NCBI GenBank assembly: GCA_018063485.1
Contig: JAGPBG010000193.1
Span: 1 to 5,185 of the forward strand
Reading direction: 5' to 3'
Origin: Cypionkella sp.
GTDB lineage: Bacteria > Pseudomonadota > Alphaproteobacteria > Rhodobacterales > Rhodobacteraceae
DNA length: 5,185 bases
The position numbers were made by a program, and so were the translations under genes. This document shows positions 1-5,135 of this stretch, piece by piece (position 1 is the stretch's first letter; every line of letters starts with the position of its first letter). The notes below the pieces were generated by a model, which had not been told where the DNA came from, made no database searches, and worked only from the letters and a program-made list of their open reading frames with translations.

Positions 1-200
1 TGATGCGAGCTGGCACAGGCCTCCATCGCCACCACGCAAGGCGGCTGCGCCGCCATGAACTTCAGCAGCTGTGCGCGCGACAGCTTGCGGCGGAACACAA
101 CTGAACCATCTGCTCCGCCGTGCGCCTGGATCGAAGAGGCGCCGAAGGCGACAGACACGTTCTTGGCCAAATCCAGGCCGATGATACTAACCTCTCCCAT
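1..200 (-). CDS. IS110-family DEDD transposase, N-terminal part (cut by window edge)
   Basis: The reading frame opens with ATG at 198-200 and stays open for 66 codons to the left edge. The protein begins MGEVSIIGLDLAKN and later reads KLSRAQLLKFMAAQPP and VVAMEACASSH. GLDLAK and AMEAC are hallmarks of the RuvC-like N-terminal domain of IS110 transposases, and Asp10 and Glu60 would be the first D and the E of the DEDD metal-binding set. The other two catalytic Asp residues and the C-terminal Ser domain lie outside the window. These enzymes excise and insert their element as a circular intermediate, guided in the studied members by an element-encoded bridge RNA. The start is supported by a purine-rich Shine-Dalgarno sequence, GGAGGGG at 208-214, though it can be masked by RNA pairing. 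Compared with relatives as I remember them, residues about 15-28 look longer than usual. Whether the full gene is intact cannot be judged. Confidence 0.9.
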   Translation of the reverse strand, partial: MGEVSIIGLDLAKNVSVAFGASSIQAHGGADGSVVFRRKLSRAQLLKFMAAQPPCVVAMEACASSH

Positions 201-269
201 GGACGCTCCCCTCCGTAGCGGGGCTTCAACACCCGCCACCATGGCACATAGATGCCGCCGGGGGCGTCC
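201..269 (-). promoter_or_regulatory. Structured leader of the IS110 transposase (RBS-masking hairpin)
   Basis: GGACGCTCCC at 201-210 and GGGGGCGTCC at 260-269 form a 10-bp inverted repeat with one mismatch (207/263). Inside it are two smaller hairpins: GCGGG 218-222 with CCCGC 232-236, and GGCA 243-246 with TGCC 253-256. Read on the minus strand, this would be a multi-branched RNA ending directly at the transposase ATG (200). The outer stem takes up part of the ribosome-binding sequence at 208-214. An alternative pairing of 208-211 with 220-223 would cover it as well. Masking of the transposase start in read-through transcripts is known for IS10 and IS50, and I infer a similar role here. A second possibility is that this is part of a bridge RNA. 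Confidence 0.45.
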
Positions 270-282
270 ACCCTATCGCTTA

Positions 283-292
283 CTTTGCAAAG
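283..292. repeat. 10-bp perfect palindrome near the IS/host junction
   Basis: CTTTGCAAAG is a perfect 10-bp palindrome in the non-coding gap between the transposase start and the stop codon of the CorC-type gene. It could lie inside the insertion sequence end, at its target, or in host DNA, and the sequence alone does not decide. The rest of 270-334 shows only an 8-bp palindrome, TGAATTCA at 310-317. No convincing intrinsic terminator for the upstream gene cluster is visible. Confidence 0.3.
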
Positions 293-334
293 GCGGTCGG
301 GTTGCGAGGTGAATTCAATTTAACGCCATGCGCT

Positions 335-1642
335 CTAAAGCCGTCTGATCTTCAACCGGGTAAGCCGGTTTTCACGGCGCTGCACCACTTCAAACCGCAC
401 ACCGTGAAAACTGAAGGCCTGCCCTTCGATAGGGATCATCTGCGCTTCGTGGATGACCAGGCCTGCAACGGTATTGGCTTCTTCATCGGGAAGATTCCAG
501 TCTGTTGCGCGGTTCAGGTCGCGGATCGTCATTGCCCCTTCGACAAGATATTCGCCATTCTCGCCGCGTATGAGCCCGGCATCGCGTTCAACCACGTCAA
601 ACTCATCTGTGATTTCACCAACGATTTCCTCCAGGATATCTTCCAGAGTGATCAATCCCTGCAAGCCGCCATATTCATCCACCACAAGGGCAAAATGGAT
701 ATGGCGTTTCAGAAACTCCCGCATCTGCTCATCAAGCGAGGTGGTGTCGGGGATGAAATAGGGTTTCATCGCCACTTTCACGATATCAAGCGCATCGATC
801 GTGCCGCCACCTTTGCCATCAGGCCCGCGCAAGAGCCGATCCACCTCGCGCAGCAGGTCTTTGGCATGGACGACGCCAAGAATGTTCTCCTCGTCACCGC
901 GAAACACCGGCAAGCGGGAATGCGAAGAGGCCAGCACCCTGGTGATGATCTGATCGGGCGACAGATCGGCGTCGATCATCTCGATCCCGCTGCGGTGGCG
1001 CATGATTTCATCGACTGTGCGGTCCGAGAGATCAAGCGCGCCCAGCAATCTGTCGCGGTCCTCCTTTTCCACTGCGCCTTCGGAATGTCCAAGCGTAATC
1101 GCCCCCATGATTTCCTCGCGAAGCGCAAGAAATTTGCTGTTGGGATCTGCCTGCACCCCAAACAGGCGCAAGATCCCGCGCACAAGCGCGCGCACCAGCG
1201 ATACCACCGGCGAAAACAACAAGATCAGCACCCGGACCGTCGGGGCGACCCGCACGGCAACCGCCTCGGGGAAGGTGATGGCAAGGGTCTTTGGCAAGAC
1301 CTCGCCAAAGACCAGCACCAGAGCCGTCATCACCGCTGTTGCAATGGCAACTCCGCTGTCGCCAAACAGTCGTGTCAACAGGGCGGTTGCCAAAGACGCC
1401 GAAAGGATATTGACGATATTGTTTCCCAACAGCAGCGCCCCGATCATGCGCTCGTTGTCATTGGTGACTTCCATCGCTTTTTGGGCACCGTTGGAGCCTC
1501 GATCTGCCTGCGACTTCATTTTCCCGCGTGAAGCTGCGGTCAGCGCGGTTTCCGAACCCGAGAAAAACGCGGAAAGCACCAAAAGCGCACCAATTCCGCC
1601 CGCTGTAAGCCAGAAAGAGGTGTCAAGCATGTCGCTGTTCAT
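335..1642 (-). CDS. CNNM/CorC (HlyC/CorC) family membrane protein with CBS domains
   Basis: This 435-residue protein has the full architecture of the YfjD/PaeA-type bacterial CNNM family. A DUF21/CNNM membrane domain spans about residues 12-200, with hydrophobic segments near 12-28, 66-90, 98-115 and 133-160 and the conserved motifs FFSGSETAL (26-34), GNNIVNIL (73-80) and FGEVLPKT (112-119). A CBS pair follows: the first at about 207-265, with SRLPVF and GVVHAKDLL, and the second at about 290-345, with VVDEYGGLQGLITLEDILEE. A CorC_HlyC domain at about 355-433 ends the protein. The length is typical. Family members sit in the inner membrane and are linked to Mg2+/Co2+ efflux or, for PaeA, polyamine export. 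The common label 'hemolysin' is historical, and the substrate here is unknown. The start at 1642 is supported by GGAG at 1648-1651, five bases upstream; the next in-frame ATG (1630) would be too far from it. The gene follows xerD after 69 bases, and an IS110 element lies just downstream. Confidence 0.93.
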   Translation of the reverse strand: MNSDMLDTSFWLTAGGIGALLVLSAFFSGSETALTAASRGKMKSQADRGSNGAQKAMEVTNDNERMIGALLLGNNIVNILSASLATALLTRLFGDSGVAIATAVMTALVLVFGEVLPKTLAITFPEAVAVRVAPTVRVLILLFSPVVSLVRALVRGILRLFGVQADPNSKFLALREEIMGAITLGHSEGAVEKEDRDRLLGALDLSDRTVDEIMRHRSGIEMIDADLSPDQIITRVLASSHSRLPVFRGDEENILGVVHAKDLLREVDRLLRGPDGKGGGTIDALDIVKVAMKPYFIPDTTSLDEQMREFLKRHIHFALVVDEYGGLQGLITLEDILEEIVGEITDEFDVVERDAGLIRGENGEYLVEGAMTIRDLNRATDWNLPDEEANTVAGLVIHEAQMIPIEGQAFSFHGVRFEVVQRRENRLTRLKIRRL

Positions 1643-1673
1643 TGTCGCTCCAAAGGATCTTTGTCAGGTCGCT

Positions 1674-1702
1674 GTTATGCTGGGGGCTGCGGTGTCGTGC
1701 AA
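1674..1702 (-). promoter_or_regulatory. Possible sigma-70-like promoter for the CorC-type gene
   Basis: In the 69-base gap after xerD, the minus strand reads TTGCAC (1702-1697), 17 bases, then CATAAC (1679-1674). The spacing is ideal and the -10 matches the TATAAT consensus at four of six positions, but the -35 matches only TTG. A transcript from here would start about 30 bases before the gene's ATG. This would allow the CorC-type gene to be expressed separately from xerD. It is a pattern match only and could be chance. Confidence 0.25.
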
Positions 1703-1711
1703 GGGCAAGGC

Positions 1712-2680
1712 TTATTGGTGGCGTTTGGCCAAAGGATGATGGGTCAGCACCAGATCGCGCAGTTGATCTTGCAATACATGGGTGTAAATCTCGGTCGTCG
1801 CCAGATCGGCATGTCCGAGCAGGGTTTGAATCACTCGCAAATCGGCTCCACCGGCCAAAAGATGGGTGGCGAAGGCGTGGCGCAGGGTGTGTGGCGTCAC
1901 AAGCGAGGGATTGACGCCGCCCGCCGCCGCGATACCCTTGATCAACAGATAGAAGTGCTGCCGTGTCAGATGGCCGTCCTTGCCCGCGCCGGGAAACAGA
2001 AAACGCGCGGCCTTGGCACCCCAATGCATCTTGCCTTCGGATTTTGCCTTTTCCTCTTGGCTGTCGCGTTCTGACAGCCAGCCGGCCACGGCAATCTTGG
2101 CAGGCATTGAAAGCGGAACCATCCGTTCTTTGTCGCCCTTGCCCTTTACTAAAATCATTTTGGGATCGCCCCTGACCGCAGCGACCGGCAGTTCTACCAG
2201 TTCGGAAACCCGCATCCCGGTGGCGTAAAGCAATTCAAGCAAGGCGCGGTTGCGCAGGTGCTCGGAGGTGTTTCGCCCGTAGCCGGGGGCGGCGTCGAGC
2301 AAGCGGGTCACGTCCGCCTGCGAAAGCGTCGAGGGCAGGTGTTTGGACGATCCCGGTCCCGAGATCTTGAGCGCAGGGTTTTCCTTGCACCATTCCTCAT
2401 CGCGCGCAAATCGGAACATTTGGCGGATGGCGGACAAGCGCCGCGCGCGGGTGGATTTGGACAGCCCGTTTGCATCACACGACAGAAGGTAGCTTTCGAC
2501 GTCAGCCCGCGTCACCAAAGCAAAACCAACGCCCCGGTGATCGCACCAGGTCGCAAAATCCTTCAGATCCCGGCCATAGGCCAAAAGCGTGTTGCGCGCC
2601 GCACCCAGTTCCGCGGCCTGACTTTCCAGAAAGGTGGAAATCCAGTCATGGGCATTGCAGGGCGCGTTTCTCTGGTTCAT
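1712..2680 (-). CDS. xerD: Site-specific tyrosine recombinase XerD
   Basis: XerD works with XerC at the chromosomal dif site to resolve chromosome dimers, activated by FtsK at the septum. The 322-residue protein has an N-terminal SAM-like core-binding domain (about 10-105, with YGRDLKDF and STRARRLSAIRQMFRF) and a C-terminal catalytic domain (about 118-312). All six catalytic residues are visible: Arg157 in TGMRVSEL, Lys181 in GKGDKER, His264 and Arg267 in TPHTLRH, His290 in LLGHADL, and the nucleophile Tyr299 in TTEIYTHV. It is slightly longer than E. coli XerD (298 residues); much of the excess is a charged stretch around 203-228 between the catalytic Lys and the HxxR motif. The start at 2680 overlaps the upstream stop by four bases (ATGA), with GGAG at 2689-2692 eight bases upstream, so translation is likely coupled. 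XerC is the main alternative; the overall motif set and gene context favour XerD. Confidence 0.9.
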   Translation of the reverse strand: MNQRNAPCNAHDWISTFLESQAAELGAARNTLLAYGRDLKDFATWCDHRGVGFALVTRADVESYLLSCDANGLSKSTRARRLSAIRQMFRFARDEEWCKENPALKISGPGSSKHLPSTLSQADVTRLLDAAPGYGRNTSEHLRNRALLELLYATGMRVSELVELPVAAVRGDPKMILVKGKGDKERMVPLSMPAKIAVAGWLSERDSQEEKAKSEGKMHWGAKAARFLFPGAGKDGHLTRQHFYLLIKGIAAAGGVNPSLVTPHTLRHAFATHLLAGGADLRVIQTLLGHADLATTEIYTHVLQDQLRDLVLTHHPLAKRHQ

Positions 2681-4269
2681 CCGCGTCGCTCCAGCAACAT
2701 CAATTCAAGTGCGGTGCGCCGCGCTGCCGTCTCAAGTCCCAACAGGCGCAAGACCGATAGCCCGGCGGCAATATCGGCGACATTTCCGTGCAATCCGCTA
2801 ACAATCTTGTTCATCGCAAGAATGATTTCCTCGCCGATCCGCTTTTGTTCGGACAAAATGACGAAATCTTCCGGCAAAACCGGCGCAACAAAAGCCGGTG
2901 CGATGGCGCGGGCCATGCTGTCAGGTGGGGTTAAGCCCTTTACCGAACCCGAAGCGAGCCCAGCCAGAAATGCCGAGCGGGTGTCTTTTGGCGCATGGGC
3001 ACTTTTTGCGTATCTTTCGAAATCTGGCGACAACAACTCCATCTGATAGGCAATATTCGCCGCATCGCCGCTCAGGCTCATCTTGAACAGGGCAGGCGCA
3101 AACAGGGTGGCAAACGGCACTTCCAATTCAACATCGCCCATTCTGGCCCATGCCAAGGGCAATCTTTGCTCAACCAAAGTGGCATTGCGTTGGGCCAAAG
3201 CGGTATCAAGGCGCTGAAATGCATCCACCCGGTCCCAAACCCCGCCCGAAGCAGCCGGCGTGCGTTCAGTATAAAGCCCAAGCAGCGCGTTGGGGGTGAC
3301 GGCACCAACCCTGGTCAGGCGCTCCACTGCTTCAAGCTGTGCCTTCCAACCGGCCCTGTCGCTCAATTCCGCATGGGCAAAGGCAGCGGGCAGCATGGCG
3401 GTGCCCAATGGTTCGCCCACAGCCTCATATATCCGCCAAATCAGCGGGGTGATGGGGGTGGGAGGTTCTGGAACGGCCTCTCCGTCAAACAGGTCAGGGT
3501 CCAGAAATCGCGACAGGAGCGCATCTTCGTCCGCTGAAATGGCGTCAATCGCCTTGGCAGTGCTAAGGGTCAGGGCGGCAGCATTCCAATCGCCCGAGCG
3601 CGCCAGACAAAACACCCGCGCAGTGAGCGTGGGCGCAAGGGCAGGGGTGGCGCGCATGGTTTCGCAGGCGCGGTCCTCATTTCCGGTCAGCAGGGCCGCA
3701 TCAAAGGCGCGGCGAAAAAGATCAGCCGATTGAATTGGGCCGGCCGCATCCAGCAAAGCCTGCGCCTGATCCAGGGCGCCGATTTCCAGGAGCTTGTCCA
3801 GCCGCATCATCAGCAGGCGCGCGTCATTCCCTGCATCCGCAGGCGGCTCCGCTTCGGCCAACAACAGGGTAAGCAAAAGGTTTTGCAGGGTTGGCAACCC
3901 GTCAAGCTCAACGGCGGCGACGGCATTTACAATTTCATCGGTTTTGCCAAGGCCCCAGAGTGCAATCGGAAAGCCAGTGGTTTCGGGGCTGAGCAGGCCG
4001 ACGCCGTCAAGTGAAGGGGCATCCAGCACACTAACCGCCACATCAGACGGCAAAGCGCCACTTTTGCTGACGGATGGCTCGCCCCTCACTGCCGGTTGAT
4101 TTGCCACGCTGCCATTTACTTGTGGCGAAACAACCACACCGGTCTTGCCGGTGACGGATTTTGACAGCCAGTCGATGGCTGACAACGGGGCTTCGGCCCA
4201 GATTGCCTGCGGCAAGCCAACAGTGACGAGTGCCGCCAACAGCCAGCCTTGTCTGACCCTAATTGCCAT
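2677..4269 (-). CDS. Exported alpha-helical protein of unknown function
   Basis: I do not recognise a named family for this 530-residue protein. It begins with a typical Sec signal peptide: basic residues at 4-6, a hydrophobic core at 9-19, and a likely cleavage after Ala25 in AIWA-EAP. It is therefore probably periplasmic or otherwise exported. Residues about 26-90 are rich in Ser, Val, Gly and Pro and look like a flexible linker. From about 105 to the end the sequence is almost entirely predicted helix, with short hairpin-like units such as KLLEIGALDQAQALLDAAG (159-177) and RSGDWNAAALTLSTAKA (224-240). These resemble degenerate TPR or other alpha-solenoid repeats and suggest a protein-binding scaffold; that reading is inference. 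The start overlaps the preceding small gene by 11 bases, and its stop overlaps xerD by 4. No strong Shine-Dalgarno precedes it, consistent with translational coupling. Confidence 0.85.
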   Translation of the reverse strand: MAIRVRQGWLLAALVTVGLPQAIWAEAPLSAIDWLSKSVTGKTGVVVSPQVNGSVANQPAVRGEPSVSKSGALPSDVAVSVLDAPSLDGVGLLSPETTGFPIALWGLGKTDEIVNAVAAVELDGLPTLQNLLLTLLLAEAEPPADAGNDARLLMMRLDKLLEIGALDQAQALLDAAGPIQSADLFRRAFDAALLTGNEDRACETMRATPALAPTLTARVFCLARSGDWNAAALTLSTAKAIDAISADEDALLSRFLDPDLFDGEAVPEPPTPITPLIWRIYEAVGEPLGTAMLPAAFAHAELSDRAGWKAQLEAVERLTRVGAVTPNALLGLYTERTPAASGGVWDRVDAFQRLDTALAQRNATLVEQRLPLAWARMGDVELEVPFATLFAPALFKMSLSGDAANIAYQMELLSPDFERYAKSAHAPKDTRSAFLAGLASGSVKGLTPPDSMARAIAPAFVAPVLPEDFVILSEQKRIGEEIILAMNKIVSGLHGNVADIAAGLSVLRLLGLETAARRTALELMLLERRG

Positions 4270-4393
4270 TGAGAACCACTGGCTCGGTCACCGGGCCCGT
4301 TTGCGGACTGAGATCCGCAAGATAGGCGTAGCCGACGAGTCCTGCAAAACCAAAAATCACCAATACCACCAACAGCTTGAGAATACGCCCCAT
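4259..4393 (-). CDS. Small single-pass membrane protein, unknown function
   Basis: This is a 44-codon gene from ATG at 4391-4393 to TAG at 4259-4261. The protein starts MGRILK, then has one strongly hydrophobic helix (about residues 7-24, LLVVLVIFGFAGLVGYAY), and ends in a short polar, Pro-containing tail (QTGPVTEPVVLNGN). The basic N-terminus followed by a helix suggests an inner-membrane anchor with its C-terminal tail in the periplasm; an uncleaved or cleaved signal peptide is the alternative. AAAGG at 4402-4406, eight bases before the ATG, is a fair ribosome-binding site. Its 3' end overlaps the start of the 530-residue exported protein by 11 bases in another frame, a typical coupled arrangement, and it would be the first gene of the minus-strand operon. 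It is easily missed by length cut-offs. I know no function for it. Confidence 0.7.
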   Translation of the reverse strand: MGRILKLLVVLVIFGFAGLVGYAYLADLSPQTGPVTEPVVLNGN

Positions 4394-4400
4394 AGAATAT

Positions 4401-4418
4401 GCCTTTGCCTTTTGCCTT
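4401..4418 (-). repeat. Tandem AAGGC-type purine repeats at the ribosome-binding site
   Basis: On the minus strand this reads AAGGCAAAAGGCAAAGGC, three irregular copies of a (A)AAGGC unit directly upstream of the small membrane protein gene. The copy nearest the ATG supplies the probable Shine-Dalgarno core (4402-4406). The extra copies may act as ribosome standby sequence or may simply be low-complexity drift. Confidence 0.35.
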
Positions 4419-4422
4419 CACG

Positions 4423-4441
4423 CCGATCTGTTGCGGATCGG
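4423..4441. repeat. 6-bp perfect inverted repeat in the divergent region
   Basis: CCGATC (4423-4428) and GATCGG (4436-4441) are perfectly complementary around a 7-base loop. On the plus strand it is followed by TCCTTTT, which resembles a weak intrinsic terminator, but no plus-strand gene lies upstream. On the minus strand it would be the second hairpin in the leader of the small-protein operon. It may be an operator half-site pair or a leader hairpin. Confidence 0.35.
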
Positions 4442-4450
4442 TCCTTTTGT

Positions 4451-4482
4451 AACGGTGCAGGAAACGGATTTCCTGCGCCGTT
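4451..4482. promoter_or_regulatory. 14-bp near-perfect inverted repeat between divergent operons (operator or leader hairpin)
   Basis: AACGGTGCAGGAAA (4451-4464) and TTTCCTGCGCCGTT (4469-4482) pair at 13 of 14 positions around the 4-base loop CGGA; the one mismatch (4456/4477) would be a U-G wobble in plus-strand RNA. The inner eight pairs are perfect. It lies between the divergent aroK operon and the minus-strand operon. It also overlaps the position where a transcript from the minus-strand -10-like box at 4486-4491 would begin. A repressor-binding palindrome or a 5'-leader hairpin both fit. A plus-strand terminator is less likely, since no gene precedes it and the downstream T tract is interrupted. 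Confidence 0.55.
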
Positions 4483-4485
4483 TCA

Positions 4486-4491
4486 TTTATA
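4486..4491 (-). promoter_or_regulatory. -10-like box for the minus-strand operon
   Basis: The minus strand reads TATAAA here, a five-of-six match to TATAAT, inside the most AT-rich stretch of the intergenic region (4483-4494). With a 17-base spacer the -35 position (4514-4509) reads GTGAAC, which matches TTGACA at only three positions. It is the best promoter candidate I can see for the small-protein/530-residue-protein/xerD cluster. I found no comparably good plus-strand box for aroK. Confidence 0.3.
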
Positions 4492-4589
4492 TATGGCATT
4501 TCCGGCGAGTTCACGCCATTCAGGAAGAAAGATTTCTGATCGGCAGGTGCCCGCCGCGAACAGGGAATGCACAGACAACGGGGACAGGG

Positions 4590-5132
4590 ATGCAACGGCT
4601 GAATAAAACCGTCGTCATGGTGGGCATGATGGGTGCGGGAAAGACGGCCGTTGGCACGGCGGTCGCACGGTTGCTGGACGTGCCCTTTGTTGATTCGGAC
4701 GAAGAGATCGTGCGTGCGGCCAATCGCACCATTGCCGAGATTTTTGATCGTGATGGCGAGGCGTTCTTTCGGTCACGCGAAACCGAGGTGCTGATGCGGC
4801 TGTTGCGTGGACCTCCTTGCATCTTGTCCACCGGCGGTGGGGCCTTCCTGTCGGCGCACAATCGTGAGCAGATCTCGAAGGCGGGGGTCTCGGTCTGGCT
4901 TTGCGCGGATCTTGAACTTCTTTGGCACCGGGTGCGCCACAAAACCACCCGCCCGCTTTTGCGGACCGAAAACCCGCGCGAGACCCTGCGCACACTTTAC
5001 CAGGCGCGGGTCCGGTTTTATGAGCAGGCAGACCTCATCGTCGACAGTTCTGCCGATCTGTCGATCGATGATATGGCGCGCCGTGTGGTTGAGGCGCTTT
5101 CAACCCGACCCGATGTGCTTGAAAGGATTTGA
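4590..5132 (+). CDS. aroK: Shikimate kinase (EC 2.7.1.71)
   Basis: This cytoplasmic enzyme phosphorylates the 3-hydroxyl of shikimate with ATP, the fifth step of the pathway to chorismate and aromatic amino acids. The 180-residue length is normal. Visible motifs are the Walker A loop GMMGAGKT (12-19), DSD with Asp35 and Asp37 for Mg2+/shikimate binding, Arg61 in FFRSRE, the shikimate-binding TGGGAF (81-86), the lid arginine in KTTRPLL (Arg121), and Arg140 with Tyr144 in ARVRFYEQAD. The frame is open further upstream, but no ATG or GTG start lies close by and the upstream residues do not resemble the family. ATG 4590, preceded by GGGGA at 4580-4584, begins the protein just before the first beta strand as usual. 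aroB follows after three bases, so the two form an operon divergent from the minus-strand cluster. The aroK/aroL distinction is not meaningful here. Confidence 0.95.
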   Translation: MQRLNKTVVMVGMMGAGKTAVGTAVARLLDVPFVDSDEEIVRAANRTIAEIFDRDGEAFFRSRETEVLMRLLRGPPCILSTGGGAFLSAHNREQISKAGVSVWLCADLELLWHRVRHKTTRPLLRTENPRETLRTLYQARVRFYEQADLIVDSSADLSIDDMARRVVEALSTRPDVLERI

Positions 5133-5135
5133 ACA

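Larger units (their letters stand above)
1..270 (-). mobile_element. Partial IS110-family insertion sequence, transposase-5' end
   Basis: The left 200 bases encode the start of an IS110-family transposase, and the bases just to the right are non-coding and rich in local inverted repeats, as expected of an IS110 end. The element continues beyond the left edge. Its right boundary is not fixed by the sequence: IS110 elements often lack clear terminal inverted repeats and target duplications, so the junction with host DNA could lie anywhere from about 270 to the stop codon of the next gene at 335. I set 270 because the last strong structural element ends there. The neighbouring CorC-type gene keeps a normal-looking C-terminus, so the insertion appears to have landed downstream of it without disrupting it. 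Confidence 0.75.

Noticed and set aside
55..312. Plus-strand and other minus-strand open frames over the transposase start
   Set aside because: They are shadows of the IS110 transposase frame, which carries the GLDLAK and AMEAC motifs.
302..1531. A 409-codon plus-strand open frame opposite the CorC-type gene
   Set aside because: It is antisense to a gene with complete, recognisable domains. Its His/Gln/Arg-rich product has no domain logic, and long antisense frames are common in high-GC coding DNA.
4423..4448. Intrinsic terminator on the plus strand
   Set aside because: The stem is short, the T tract is only four bases and is preceded by CC, and no plus-strand gene lies upstream.
4377..4589. 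N-terminal extension of shikimate kinase from an upstream TTG
   Set aside because: The extra 71 residues are not family-like, cross the inverted repeats, and would make the protein far longer than usual. ATG 4590 has a usable ribosome-binding site.
4116..4595. A 159-codon minus-strand open frame across the divergent region
   Set aside because: It runs through the inverted repeats and overlaps, out of frame, both the small membrane protein and the signal-peptide region of the exported protein; its sequence looks non-protein-like.
4567..4602. An 11-codon upstream ORF overlapping the aroK start
   Set aside because: It has an ATG and a stop, but such short frames arise often by chance. It has no aromatic-codon run that would suggest attenuation.
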